This document shows, in pieces, positions 48,650 to 62,304 of a stretch of 64,000 bases of DNA. Source of the DNA: Elmis aenea (taxonomy: Eukaryota; Arthropoda; Insecta; Coleoptera; Elmidae); contig OX393581.1 in NCBI GenBank assembly GCA_947652605.1, forward strand, positions 13,334,640-13,398,639, given 5' to 3'. Position 1 is the first letter of the stretch. Each line of letters starts with the position of its first letter. A program made the translations under genes and the position numbers. The notes beneath the pieces are model-generated. The model worked only from the letters and a program-made list of their open reading frames with translations. It searched no databases and had not been told where the DNA came from.

Positions 48650-49424
48650 CCGGGCGATTCAGTTTGACTGTCGCACCCCTATAACATTTTAATTATTGAA
48701 AATAACCTCAACAAACCTTATATTTTTGGAATCGGCGACAAATTCTCTATTAAGTGATGTGCATTTGTTATCTCTACGGTGACGTATGTCAAAAACGTGT
48801 CAGGCAACTGTTTTTTTTTTTAATCACATAGTATTCATTTTTTTGTTGATTCGGATAGAGAATTTAATTCTGAATTCGACCATGTATTAAAAAAGCATGC
48901 ATACATGAGAAAATTTTCGAGAAAAATCAGTTCAAAGTTTATTTCTTTCACACTCTTCGTGAATTAAATCATTTCTAACTTTTCTTGGTTAGCATAAAAT
49001 TCCATTTTTACTTAACAATTAACAACTAACAATATTGCCAACATAGGTTATAAACTTCAACCTGTCATTTACCGAGGTGATCGTTTTTTGTTACGTTAAA
49101 TAGACTCGTTGCTATATTTTGATAAATAAACTTTGAACTGATTTTTCTCGAAAATTTTCTTATGTATGCATACTTTTTAAATACATGCTCGGATTTAAAA
49201 TTAAATTTTCTTTCCCAATCAACAACAAAATGTATACTAAGTAATTAAAGAAAAAAAAAAACAGTTGCCCATCCCGGATTTGACATATACGTCATCGTAG
49301 AGATAACAAATGCACATCACTTAATAGAGAATTTGTCGCCGATTCCAAAAATATGAGGATTTTTGGGGTTATTTTCAATAATTAAAAAGTTATAGGGGTG
49401 CGACAGTCAAACTGAATCACCCGG
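48650..49424. mobile_element. 775-bp palindromic element with CCGGG(C/T)GATTCAG termini
   Basis: Starts CCGGGCGATTCAGTTTGACT; the right end is the inverse with one change. Arms of about 360 bases pair closely: AAGTGATGTGCATTTGTTAT with its complement near 49310, and CGAGAAAAATCAGTTCAAAG with its complement near 49150. TA on both sides, within an ATTATA/TATAAT context. Non-coding. Confidence 0.9.
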
Positions 49425-49502
49425 TATAATTATGAGCATGTTCGCCTCTCACAGATACGAGGCATATTCGGAAAGTATTCCGAGTGTTTTATTTCCCTTT
49501 AC

Positions 49503-49781
49503 CAGTGTTTCTCAACCGTTTAGTATTTATGTGTCCCCTGTACCACACGAAAATTCATTGGACCCTCTTCCCAATCCATCTATCGGGCTCCTATTTGATT
49601 TTATTTTTTAACTGTTTGGCTGAGAATATTATTTTTAAAATGTATATTTTTGTTAGTACCTTTATTGCTAAAGTAAACTTTAAAAAAGAATCCTGAACAT
49701 TATGTGTGGCTGCTGTCATTTGTAGTATGTAGTATTTTCTTAGCCCTCTAGAGCGCGCGTCCCACAGGTTGAGAATCACTG
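49503..49781. mobile_element. 279-bp hAT MITE
   Basis: Ends CAGTGTTTCTCAACC and GGTTGAGAATCACTG, 14 of 15 complementary, the terminus of a widespread hAT group. Flanking octamers CCCTTTAC and ACCCATAC agree at 5 of 8, so the duplication is worn. Confidence 0.82.
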
Positions 49782-52700
49782 ACCCATACCAATACATACT
49801 TTAAATAAAGCACCTGCATAATTTTCTTTTATGGATTCAAAATTGAATTATGTTTCAAAAATTTTAAACGTTTTTGAGCTATTTGCAGTTTTTTTTTTAA
49901 AATATTGATAAATACTAAACAAAAACAATAATATTTAACAAATTAACAATGTTAAAGCAAAATAATTTATAGCAATATATAAACAACACTTGAAGTGGCT
50001 AGTGATCAGTTAAATATTTAAAATAATCCACAGGGTGTTCTTTTGCTACATCCATGTTACTGAACTGTTACCATCAGTAAGTAAATGCTTTTAAATGTAA
50101 AACCCTTTTTGCATATTTTTTTTTATAGATAGTTAATTTTCTGTTATAACTTCCGCTTGCTTTATGTTACAGCTATATTTTTTGAGTTATTGATGTTTTA
50201 TTGATAATTTATAGGCGATATATGATACAAGTAAACTTGGAAACGCTGGAAAATTTGCAATAATTTATTCAGTTGGTCAAATAAAATATCAAATACACTT
50301 TAGGGCTGTATGTTTACGTTGTTTACGAAACGAATTATAAAGAAATAGATTTTCGGACATCCTTTACAGTAACTGTGTTGTAAAATGTAAAATATTATGT
50401 AGTATTATTTAAATTTTAAAAACACTATGCTGCTGTAGTGCTGTATGCGTACAGATTTGAACCTTGACATCTTAGTATAATCTTTTGAAATTCTAGAACG
50501 TTGTTAAATAATAAAGGTTTCATGATCAGAGTTTACACTTTGACGAAAATTTAACCTTGGCTTTTCAAAGATAACATTACCAAAATTCTTAAGCCATGTC
50601 GATTCCTACCAGCATATTTGTGGGAGCTGAATAAGCTATTTATGTACTACCAAAATATTTAAAATGTAGCTGGTTTTAATAATTAAATTCAGTATATTTC
50701 CAAAGTTTTCTACAGTCTTGTTTTTCTACACGGAACCATATTTTTACAAGAAGGAGATTAAGAAGTAAAATCTTAGTTTTTAGGCTTAAATGTCTCTTGC
50801 ATTTTAAAATAACTGATTTACAAAAACTGTCAAGTCACTACAGCTGATTTCCAATGTTTTTCTATGTTAACTTTGTTGATTTTTTGAAATAATGCAGCAA
50901 ATTCATTACTTTTTTCTTCTATTTGATTGGTATTTTCTTACCCAACCGTCGTTTCTACTAGAGTGGGCAATGAACTGCGTCTAGTTATCGGCCAACGATA
51001 AAACAACAGTTTTTAGAGTACGTAAAATACATTTGTTTTGATTTTATGACCGAGTCACGAAATTGTTTGGTTTACAACTGTATCATTTTGTTGCAACAGA
51101 TCTCTACACGTGCACCATAGAACTAATCCAACAGTCGTAACAGAACGTTCCTCCGTTATTTTCAGCTCGGATAACTAACACGTAAAACCGTGACCTGGGT
51201 GTACACTTCGTGTTTAAGTTGCCGGACAGCTGGCCAGAGGAGCCCGTATGAAGTAAGCACAGAGAAATGTTTTGACCGTGAGATACATTACCAACCGATA
51301 ATTAAACATATTTGCACGCAATGACGCTGAAACAAAAAAGGATTGCAATATACATTGCGAAGGAATGTTTAAATTATGTAGAACGAACGTGTTACAATAT
51401 AGTTTTTCTAGTTATCAATAAAGGAAAACGGTAAAAGAGTTCAGAACAGTTTTAATTAAGAAGTAAAAAGTTTGTGCATTTTACCGTTTGTCGATAAGTA
51501 GATGAAATTCATGCTGTTTTTTTCATACACGTTTTTTGGTGCAACTAACAGTTTTTTTTTTTTATCAAGGCAAGTTTTTAACATTTCCTTTAAAACTTTT
51601 AATCTATATCCGCTCTAATTTTATAGCATGTGATATGCAGAAGAGAAATAAACATAGTTTTAGAATCATTTAAAGTATTTCTTCAAAGATGTAACAGTTC
51701 GAACCAGTTTGAATATTTGAAGTTTTCAGGCAAATTTTTGCTTTGTTTGCAAAGAAATATTGCAGCTTAAAATTATTATTGTATTGTAGTTTTTAACGTC
51801 ACCTTTTACAGCACTTTATAACAAGGTTAATATCCTTCTTCTAATTAAGGTCTAGTCTAAACAATAACTGCCTCTTTTTTAATCGTTTGATCCCCAACGA
51901 TGATAAATTATTGCTAATATACGATTCTATGTTTATGTGTCATAACTTGGTTTTATACAAATTTAAAAATGCTGTATAAAAACCTCATCTTACGGGATTA
52001 TACAATTTTGAAAAAGACATTAACGTTTCTGTTAAATAAATTCTTAAGATTCATGGTGCGACAGTGAAAACTGTTAAATCCTTTTAATATTAAATATTTC
52101 ATAAACTTATGAAATCAAAAGCAGATAGATACAACAAATATGGAACGAATAATTTTTGTTAAAAGTTAACACTTTTTTGAATTGTTTTTGATATGTCAAA
52201 ATAAGTGTTCTTTCAATTAATAGTTTTAGTCAATAGTTGGGGCAGTTTAGCCTAAGCTTAGTAAACATTATTTTTTGTAATGAATAAAGATCCAAAAGCT
52301 ATTTGAGGTCATAAAAATTAACCAAAATGGTGCAGTTGTATTCAAATAAAAATATACAGGGTGTTCCATTTGAAACAACAAAGTTAGTATCATTTCCGGC
52401 AAAACTGAAAGTGAGACTATAGTGTAAATATATATCCAATTAATCCGGTTTGTTGCATATATCCGTCATTTGCCTTAAATAAAAACTCAATAAAAAAAGG
52501 GTAATACCAGAATTCATTTACACCCGGTACCTACATATATAAAAAAGATTAACTCGTTTATTTTTTAGCAAAGAATTATAACATTTCTGGTCAAGCGTTG
52601 TAAAATTACTTTGATGAGCCAATACCTATTGCTGTTTTTGTGACAGTCAAATTTGACTTTGCGATTGATAACCTAACCTGACTTAAACACTTTCAGCAGT

Positions 52701-54591
52701 GTTTTGTTCAGGGTAGCTTTTCGCTTTTTTAGAACACTTCTAATGATGTCTGTTAAAACATAATTAATTAATAGAAATCAAAACAAGTCAAGTCCAGAGA
52801 ATGAGGCGCAAGAGAAAATGATCTAACTCGTTCAATTTTTTAGAGTAAAACTTGTAGACAAACATTTCTGAGTACCTTAAACCGTATTTTTGCAAGTTGT
52901 GTACCATTTTTAAAACATAAGTATTTTGTTAAATACTTCTTTTTTGTTTGCTTTTACAATTCACAAAGGTTGATGGAGGCCGTTCAGTCATAATTTTGGT
53001 AACTTTATTATAACATTACTGATTCTGCAGGCCTATTTACCAAGCAATTTCATTATATAAAAGATTATCACGCCTAGGTGATAATAAAGATGCATATAAA
53101 CCAATGTTAAATAACGCCTCTCTATTTGCATACAACATGTTACTAACAAACACCTTTTGAACTCGCAACCTGTTTAAAAAATTCTATTCGTAAAATTCTT
53201 ATCTTACGTCAGGCACACTACATGGGTGCAGTTGTACAAATTCCTCAAGTGTTACGTGAAGTGAATTTTACCACGATTCATTTCAGACACCATTTAAGGC
53301 ATAGGCAGGGCTGAGGTCTATTACCTCTCGCTTAAAAACGAACAAATGATAATCTCATGGAACAATATCGAACCGCGAGTCAGTTTTATGTAACGCCGCC
53401 GCCCAAGCGGCAAAGCCACCGTAGGAGGTAAAGTAATCGAATAAGAACAATGTGAACATTCGGATGGATTAGAACTTAATTGTGTTTAATTCGTCTGTTC
53501 AAGGCGTCGGTTAATTAATTTTATAGCCCTCCTATCACAATTATGTCTAGCGAAATTGGAGATAGCTGTGACAAAGCAGCAGCAATTGATATGACATTGA
53601 GATATCAAATATGTGCTTAGGGTTAATCAAAATTTTGGATAATTATAAGGAGTTATAACATGTAACTAAAATTTGGTGACATGGCGGAAAAAATCTTGTT
53701 TCCAGACCTCTTGACTTTTCACATGGTGATTGATATACATTCTTTTGTGGTAAACATTATTTCATTGTTTTTATGTAGACGAATTTCGTTGTTGAAATGT
53801 TGCTAAGTAATTTTGAAACGTACTGAGTGCTCGATGTTTTAATTAGCAGCAATTTGTTTAATTGAACACGTCAAGGATAGTGTTTTAAGACAACAATATA
53901 TAACAAGTTGCTTTAACAAAGGAACATCGTAAAAACTATAATGTGCCGTCTATTCTAAATTCGAAGACTCTTAGGATACGAACTCTTTTGTGACGTTTTC
54001 TGTGGGTAAATACTTCTTTAGCACAGTTCAAATGAACCTCGTCTTGCTTTCGTGGATTTTGTACAACACTCTCCGTTTTAACTTTACAGAATCATAAAAT
54101 TTTATGATATCGTCCTTTAAAATAGCCAAGATATTTTACCATAAGACTTAATTAATTTGGTGTAGGTACGCTTAAGCTCATTTTTCGTTAAAAATAAATT
54201 CATTGTTGATCGCTTTTTTGAGGTTTTTGTTAAAGAAGATGAAATTTAACTTTAAATACATTTACCAATATTCTCCCATCTAGTCAAATACCTAGGCATT
54301 TAATATAATGGCAGATTTCACCATTTGTCTGTGACATCTATAATTTTTTTTTTCAAATATAAAGTAAAAACGACATGCTGGGAAATATAATTTAAAAATG
54401 TTGTGTTTGATAAATGAGATTTGGGACGAAAAGCGCTATATTAGCGCAAATTTAATGCGTTTGCTAATTAATTTTACGCCCTAAGCTGTAAAAACATAAG
54501 CCTAAAGAATGAAACTTGGTTTTTAACAACATTTGTTGCTACATTTAAGACGCAAGTAGGTACATAAAATGTATATTTTTACACCTGCAAT
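49782..54591. other. long unassigned stretch
   Basis: 4.8 kb without a recognisable gene. An isolated TATACAGGGTGTTCC end occurs at 52359. Two less AT-rich patches, 51120-51260 and 53260-53450, contain GTAAGC and GTAAAG donor-like sites but no supported coding frame. Confidence 0.45.
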
Positions 54592-56096
54592 CAGGGTTGG
54601 GCAAAATTTGATTTTTATTTAAAAAATAAAAAATCATTGATTTAAATTTAAAAAACCGCGAAATTTTGATTGTTTTAACTTTTTTTGAAACTTGACCATT
54701 TTACCTTTTTACAACTAATTTGTTCATTATTCACCCTAAATTATATCTTCTATACAGCTTCATTCAAAAACGATCAACAAAATGAAAAAGTTTTTTCTAA
54801 GAATTTTCCAAAAACTTTTATTCCTGATAAAAGTTGGTGGATGACATAAAACTAATTTAAAATGGAAAAAAAAATCCAAAAATTTATACGATACCAGATT
54901 TTAGCGATTTCAGAAATATTCACAAGAATAAGCTGGTCTTTTTTTAAGAGTTACAAAAAAAGTTTCATAGGGAAAGATTGTTTATAATTCAAAAACACGA
55001 CCAAAGGTGAAATATGACGTTAAAACTTCAATTTTAATTATTGAAGTAATTTTAACATCCAAAAAGATTACAACAAATGGAAAAGTTTTTTATAATTGGT
55101 TTCTCAAACAATTTTATTTTAGAGAAAAGTCAGTGCATAGTTTAAAACTAATTTTAAGTTAGAAAAATGTCCAATAACACTCATATTACACTAGATTTTA
55201 ACGATTTTAGTAATATTTGGAAGAATAAAGTGCCCCTATTTTAAGGATTTAAAAAATTAAAAAACGTTTAAAAATTTTACTCAATATAAAATATCGTTTT
55301 CCCATGATTTTTTTTTAACTCCTAAATTAAGGGCACTTTAATCTTGCGAATATTTCTAAAATCGCTAAAAGCTAGTGTTGTTTGAATTTTTATCGAACTT
55401 TTTTTAATTTAAAATTAGTTTTAGATCAAGCACCAACTTTTTTCAAGAATAAAATTTTCCGAGGAACAGATAGATAATAAAAAACTTTTCAATTTGTTAA
55501 AAACTTTTTGAATGTTGCCACTACTATAAAATTCAAACATTAAATTTTAATGCCAACATTCGTATTGTCATAATTTTGATTTTTACACAATTTTTACCCA
55601 CGTTTTTTTTTGTAAGTCTTAAAAGAGGGGCACTTTACGTTTGCGAATATTTTTAAAATCGTTAAAATCTAGTGTCATATGAATTTTTTTCCCTTAAAAT
55701 TAGTTTTAGGTCATGCATCAACTTTTATAAAGAATAGAATTTTGTAAGAAATCGATACCTAATAAAAAACTTTTCCAATTGTTGCAGACTTTCTGAATAA
55801 GGCTGTAGATCTTTTGACCCTAAAATTAAAGAATATCGCAAAAATTTACAAAGCAGATATACCGGAATGCGTCTTTAAACAGAAAATTTCGAAGACAATA
55901 TTTCTCCCCGATCAAAAAGAAAGAAGCCAATAGGCAATATTTTCGGCGTATTTTACTAGCGGTTGCTTGAACGGGTGACGTGCATTTAATTTATGTGACG
56001 TATGACGTTAAATCGTGAAAATAAATAGTTTGATTTTAATTTTTAAAAATCAGCTGATTTAAATCGTGATTTAAATCAATTGATTTAAATCGGGCT
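54592..56096. mobile_element. CAGGGTT-family element, third copy, about 1.5 kb
   Basis: Begins CAGGGTTGGGCAAAATTTGA and runs to TTGATTTAAATCGGGCTAAC, the opposite family end without its last bases, so no target duplication is visible. Opposite orientation to 12297 and longer, with at least five AAGTGCCC/GGGCACTT modules. Confidence 0.83.
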
Positions 56097-57659
56097 AACT
56101 TCAAAAAATAAGAGCCTGATTTTTTGTGTTATTCATGGCCATGAAAAATAAGTATTTCTGTATTAATACTTAATATATTGCGGCTTAATCAAACTAAACT
56201 GAATTTGGAAAAAGTTCAATATTTAAAAGAAAGTATAGCTACTAAATAAAAAGGAGCTTCATAATAGATTAATTAAGATTTTGCTGAAAATTTAAACTTT
56301 TATTTTACTTCCAAAAGGTTTGATTGTTATCCACTACCTACAATGTAATATTGTCCTATTTAAAATTTCACAAACGATTGGCTCTATTAACGACTTGCTT
56401 TAAAAACTAATGTTCAAATGAGCCTCATCTAAAAGCTTGTCAACCTTGAAGCACAATCAAAAATCTGCAACGGATAATTCTCCAATATAGGTTCGTTCTT
56501 AAACGGGTTAATCACAAATTAAACAACTTAATAAGATCCCAAGCCCACTTCGTTTCAATAAAGCGACTCCAACCGATAACTTGTATTAAACCTTTCTAGA
56601 GCTGCAATTAGTTGATCTAATCTTTCGTAAGTTGTAAGTATTTAATAAAGTTAATTATGGGTATTATGGATTAACTCCCAAGTAACATTTCGATTCATTT
56701 TACTAACCTACTAAACAAATTTACACTAACACCGTCCAACCTAGTTTAGCTTTTATATTTCACAGCAGGTGTTTAAACACAATCGTCAAACTTTCCCTAC
56801 AGTTCAAGAAATATAAATCATTTCTGTTATTGGTTTTACGACACAACAGAGTTCTAAAAGATGGTAAACACAACTTTAAACTTTATATTGATTTTAAACA
56901 AAAGTAAGACGTGAAAATATGAATATTGATTGGTTGGCTTAAAAGGTATTCACTTAAAAACCCTTGTTAGATAATATTGATTTTAAAGTAATGATATTAA
57001 TAGAACTAAACTTTAGTCGTTTAGTTAATTAGAATATAAAATTAAAAGTAATGACGTTTTAGATCAAAATTAAAATATTGTGGACACCCATATATAATTA
57101 CTATTTTAATGCTTCAGGGGCATTATAAGAAAGTATTGTATATGGAAATAAATTTAAGAAACTGTTGATAATTACTAGTAAGCGCCGAAATCACTGCACT
57201 AAATCCTTTCAAATATTTACAAGGCTGACACTATTCCTTTTTAAATAGCACTAGGATTTTTTTGGTCAAAATCGTATAGTGGTTTTAACTTTTCAGTCAT
57301 GCTAACATTAAATACTTTTGTTGTAATGGTTATTCTAAAAAAAATTCAATTATCTGTAGAACATGAAGACAAACTCTTCGCGGAAGACAAAATAATTAAA
57401 CTTTTTTTTTAAATTTGATAATCAACAACTTTAATAAGCTTTAATACTATGTTGCTACAAACTATATTTTCATATGCCTTAATTATACTTTACAGGTTTT
57501 TATATTTTTCTTTATAAAATCGTTGCAAAAGGTATCAAGATGTTTATACAACTGGAAATTTGAGAATATTTTTTTATGAAATTAAGGAAAAAATTGGTTA
57601 GAGCCTTTTAAAACGTCGTTTTAAACTCTTTCTAATTTTAAATTTCCTCTTTGTCATTA
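56097..57659. other. unassigned AT-rich sequence
   Basis: No gene or element recognised. Confidence 0.5.
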
Positions 57660-58390
57660 TGTGATGAACAATAAGAATGTACTAAATCAACAAATCATGT
57701 AAAGTTTAGTAAATATTTAGGTTTAATAATAGACGATAAGAGAAATTTTAAAAGTAATTCAGATCATCCAATTAAGAAGGTTTCAAAAAAAAAAGGTTTC
57801 ATTGGTGGGTTAAGTAGTAAACTCCCAATTCTTACATAAATTGTAATTCACAATAATATCATAGCACCCCATTTTGAGTATTTTAGTTCTGGCGAGTACT
57901 AACGATTTAAACCGACTTCAAAAACTGCAAAATAGGGCCATGAGAATTATTTTACACTGTCCCAGGTAGGTACAGTAAAATTACTTTAATGCTAGATACT
58001 TAACAGTGGCTTACGTTAGTATCAAACAACGGATAGTTTTTAATACGATTATTTTAATTTTCAAAATTAAGTATAACCGCTTACAATTTTTTTGTTAAAA
58101 TACATAATCCACAATTCTGAGATTCAAAGTATTTCCACTAGATACTGTAAAGATTAAAAGATTTTAAACTGCTATTTAAAAAACGTAATAACACTCATAA
58201 TTCTATGTTCTATAAAGGATTAAAAGTTTATAACGAACTATCTAGCGAGGTTAAAATGAAACTAATATTGTAAAGTTTACACGTAAGCTCAGTAGTTTTA
58301 TAGAGGAGAAGTTTTAATGGTAGGTATTAATATGTGTATGTTATATAACTAAAATAATAGCGAAACGCTAAATAAATATTGTTTTTGTTA
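57660..58390 (+). pseudogene. CR1/Jockey-like retrotransposon, 3' end
   Basis: Plus-strand pieces: KYLGLIIDDKRNFKSNSDH (~57710), GFIGGLSSKLPILT (~57800), NNIIAPHFEYFSSGEY (~57850-57900), LQKLQNRAMRIILHC (~57920), and near the end a frame with FYKGLKVYNELSSEVK (~58205-58255). This order is typical of the region after the RT domain in CR1/Jockey-like elements. Frameshifts throughout; the catalytic core is absent (5' truncated). Confidence 0.82.
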
Positions 58391-58436
58391 TGTTTAAAAA
58401 TATACCGCAAGTTGCACTTTTTTATACAGGGTGGTC

Positions 58437-59175
58437 CACATTGAAGGGCCTCTATTTGGATCTCGTAAACAGTAAGAGCCACAAAGAAGTTTAAATTAGA
58501 GAAATGGTTCTCCTTCCTGAGACCTATTCAGTGATGCTTTAATGTTTTAAAATGTTTTATGGCACGATAGATAATAAACAAAAATCAAAATGGGTATTTC
58601 TTTATATCGGTCATAACTCAGTTATACGTCATGGTACAAAAATATTTTGGGGAAAAAAGTTGTAGACTTTTTATGCACTGTAAAATAAAAACATTTATTT
58701 GTTTCAATATTGTTTAAATTCTTTGATAAATTAAAACCTTGCATTTTTTAAATAAATGCAAAACATAGCCTCCTGAAAAACCTTTTTTTTCCTCCCATCA
58801 TTAATATAAGGTTTATTGTATTTATTTTGCTATTTAGGCTTAAAACAAATTAAGCATCAAAAAGAACGTAGGAAGCTATAGAGCCATGAATTTAAACTAT
58901 TATAAAACAAATGAATGTTTTCATTTTAAGGTGTGCAAAAAAAATGTACAACTTTTTCCCCAAAAATATTTTTGCACCATCAAGTATAATAACCGAGTTA
59001 TAAACGATTTAAACAAATTGTCCATTTTGATTTTTGTTTATTATCTAGCGCGCCATGGAACTTTTTTAAATCATTGACGCATCACTAAATACGTCTCTGA
59101 AAGGGGAACAATTTTTCTAATTTAAACTTCTTTGTAGCTCACCGTTTACGAGATCACAATAGTGGCCTTTTTATG
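58437..59175. mobile_element. palindromic element with CAGGGTGGTCCACATTG terminus
   Basis: The left end sits after TATA; GGATCTCGTAAACAGTAAGAG pairs with its complement near 59140, CAGTGATGC with GCATCAC, and CAAAAATATTTTGGGG with its complement near 58970. The right terminus is worn. Same family as 62305-63081. The ORF at 58886-59077 is arm sequence. Confidence 0.82.
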
Positions 59176-60475
59176 AAAAGCATTTGTAAATTGAACAAAC
59201 ATGAAACTACTTCAAAATTAATATTAGGCAGTATATACAGTCAATAATTGAAATTAACGAAAAACACGTTCATGGTAAAATTTCTTTACCGCAAATTGAA
59301 ATCATAATTCTGCAGAACAAATATCTACAGATTCCCTTCAAAAATGGTTCTTTTTTCAGCTGGAACCCAGTAAGCTTTGCTAAATAGGGAGTAGGGAACA
59401 ACTAATGCAGTACTACGAAACAGACTATCTTGTGAAAAACTGGAAATACCATATGTTACGTTGGCTTGCATTTTAAAACCGCAAAAATTGTCCAAAGGTT
59501 GGTTTAGTGAAAAATAATTTTAAACTGGGAAAAAAGAACTGGGTTTATCACTAATTATTTAAATTGTTATAGCAATGAGATTATGAAAACTTAAATTATA
59601 AATCTGCTAATGTTACATACAATTTTCATAACTGTTAGTCAGAGCGTGTATACACGTAAATTTTAAAGAACTGTTTTAACTTCAAAGATTCATGTTTTAT
59701 AAATAAACTGAACAGCGCTGATTGTTTAATAACAAATAAATTAACTTAAACAGCTTGAAATCGGTGAATGTAACGTCTTAACAGTTACAAACGCATATTT
59801 TGATTCTCCGTTATGATCAGATACATCGGTATGAAGATACGTTTGCATAAAAAGAACCGATAACATCAGGGATGCATAACCAAACTGAAGATTACATACA
59901 CAATTTTGGCCTTGCTGTAATATTCTGCATACACAATCGTACGTTACTGTAATTCTCGTGGTTTACAAAACAGAAGCGTGTTAAGAGTTGCAAACGATTT
60001 TGGTAAAATATTTGTAGCTGGCTGGGTTAAGGTCGTACGAATAAAAACTTTTTTAAAAAAGTTTGCTTTTAAAATGAATTAAAATAATGTCTCTGGTGAA
60101 TTTTAGAGGGCTTCATATCTTAATGAAAAGTAGCTCTTAGGCACAAGGTCTCTGGGATAATAAATGGTTCTTATAAAACAGTTTAGACAACGTATAAATA
60201 ATTCAAGCGAATAAAAAGCTCCAAATACTAATTTTATTAAAAGGACAATAATTGCGCCATAGAATCCCAACGCAAGAAGGTTAAATATAATTAAATTTGT
60301 ACAGCTATACATGGGGGTAAATAGCAATATTTTAATGAATAGTTTTTTGGATTAGGCCATCATGTTTTTATCTATAAAAACTCCAATGAAATTATCAGTA
60401 GTAATATTACAAGTTCATTGAAAATTATCGATAATTTTTGGTTAATATTCCCGAATGCAAGTCGAGCTAAAAAAA
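59176..60475. other. unassigned sequence
   Basis: No supported feature. The minus ORF 60103-60327 has a hydrophobic stretch but no splice sites, motif or composition shift. Confidence 0.45.
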
Positions 60476-61030
60476 CACGAGTGCACGAAATGCACGAGTG
60501 ATTTTTTTAAAATTCAACTTGCATGAGTGAAGATTTAGTCACAAATTATAGATTATTTGCAATGCACGAGTTATATTTTCCTTCACCTAACCTACCTGTC
60601 AAATTAAATGTGTGTTTTGTCAAATTTTACAAGTACATTCACGAGGATGCGTCAAGGGTGTGGTTTAATCTATATTAAAGTAATGCTACTGGTCGCCGAA
60701 ATTCGTCAAAAAATTATCAAGACCAAAATATTAAATTCCCTTTCCAAATTTATATTTTCGACCAATCACAAACTCAGATTTCTTAGAAACGACCAATAAA
60801 TGCATGAAAATATGTTAATTTGGAAAAGGTTATTATCAGTGTATAATTATGTTTATTGGTATTTCTAAGAAATCTGAGTTTGTTATTGGTCGAAAACGTA
60901 AATTTGAAAGGGGGATCAACATGTGACAAGGGAATGTAAAATTATTACCGTGTAATAATGATCCTATTGGTAGTCTCTAGAAGATTTAAGATGAGTTGAA
61001 AACGCAATTTTGACAGGTGAAGGAAATTTT
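60476..61030. mobile_element. GCACGAG repeats plus palindromic element
   Basis: 60476-60572 has several spaced copies of GCACGAG or close variants. 60577-61030 is bracketed by TTTTCCTTCACCTAACC...CCTGTCAAATT and AATTTTGACAGGTGAAGGAAA, with an inner hairpin (TCGACCAATCACAAACTCAG at ~60758, complement at ~60880). TA-rich loop. Non-coding. Confidence 0.72.
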
Positions 61031-62304
61031 CAAATAAAAGAACACGACTCCTTTGATTAAAATAAAATAACTGTTCATCGTTTTATGTGACGCCTTGACG
61101 ATAATTTAAGTTGTAAAAATGTTTGTCAGGTATGAGTTTGTGGGTGGGTTAATAGGCATTGCTTTCGTACATGCATTTGGAGGTTTTTAGCACCCACTAA
61201 AATATTTTACTACGTGTTTGAGCATTTGAACACCCACAGAGTACCTGTGATTAAAATATTCATATATTTATACGTTTAATAATATTCTTCTATAAACATA
61301 TAAAGTCATTACAAAATTCTTAGAATAATACACCAACAACACTCCTTCACTGATTTTTTTTTGTACCTACGAATTATAATAAAATAATAAAATAGTTTTG
61401 GCCGCACGGAAAACAAATTTGAAATAGAATGAAAATGAGTTTAGTTTTGACAAAATTAGGAATCCTGTTTTTTCTTATTTCAAAAGTGATCCGTTGTTAT
61501 AATTATGCTTAGACCTTAACATTGGAGAAAATACAGAGAAACAATTTGTGTGGGTAGTTGGAGAGATAGGTATGGTACGTGTGTTTTTTATAATCGAAGC
61601 GGGCTTGGAGAAGATAACTTTCTTGGAATTTCTCCACTGAAAACGAAGTCTGCCACTGCATCTCGATAGCCGTATTAGAAAATAAAAAACACGGAAGATA
61701 TCGAATCGTGACTGTTGTTACTTTATCATCGCAGAACCGCCGCTGCCGAGATTTGAATGTTTGTTTAAGTTTCGAATTGTAATTTGAGCGTCGTGGGTTT
61801 ATTTATCTAATCGACCGTTGGTTTGAGAAGTAATACCAGCTAGAGGAAAATCAACAAAGGTGCTGTTTAAGTACAGCAATGGATTCAGACAATTATCTCG
61901 ATTAAATTGGGCGCGATGTGCAAATAAATCTACAAGTTTTATTGTAAATTGTAAGACTTGAGGTGTCGGTTGTATTAGCAAAATTAAAAAGAATAATAAT
62001 TAAAAACTCAACAACGTTAAAAAAATTAACTAGTCGCCAACTTTCTAACAACAGCAAAAAATAAAAATGGGACAAAATTGTTTAACGCAAATACAATTTT
62101 AACCATGGCTGTGTTTGGTAGTTTTTAGTTAATTTGGATTAGATTACTATGAAAATTCTTATAATTTATTAGAAGTTGAGTAACTACTGCTGCACCGATC
62201 AAAGTAACGAAGATATAAGTTGGCTTTGAGCTTATCGACGAGCGACGACTATGATACCAAAAAAGGGGTTTATTATATTTTCAAAAGAGAATTAAATTTA
62301 TATA
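61031..62304. other. unassigned sequence
   Basis: No recognised gene. 61560-61800 is slightly richer in GC and non-repetitive. Confidence 0.45.
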
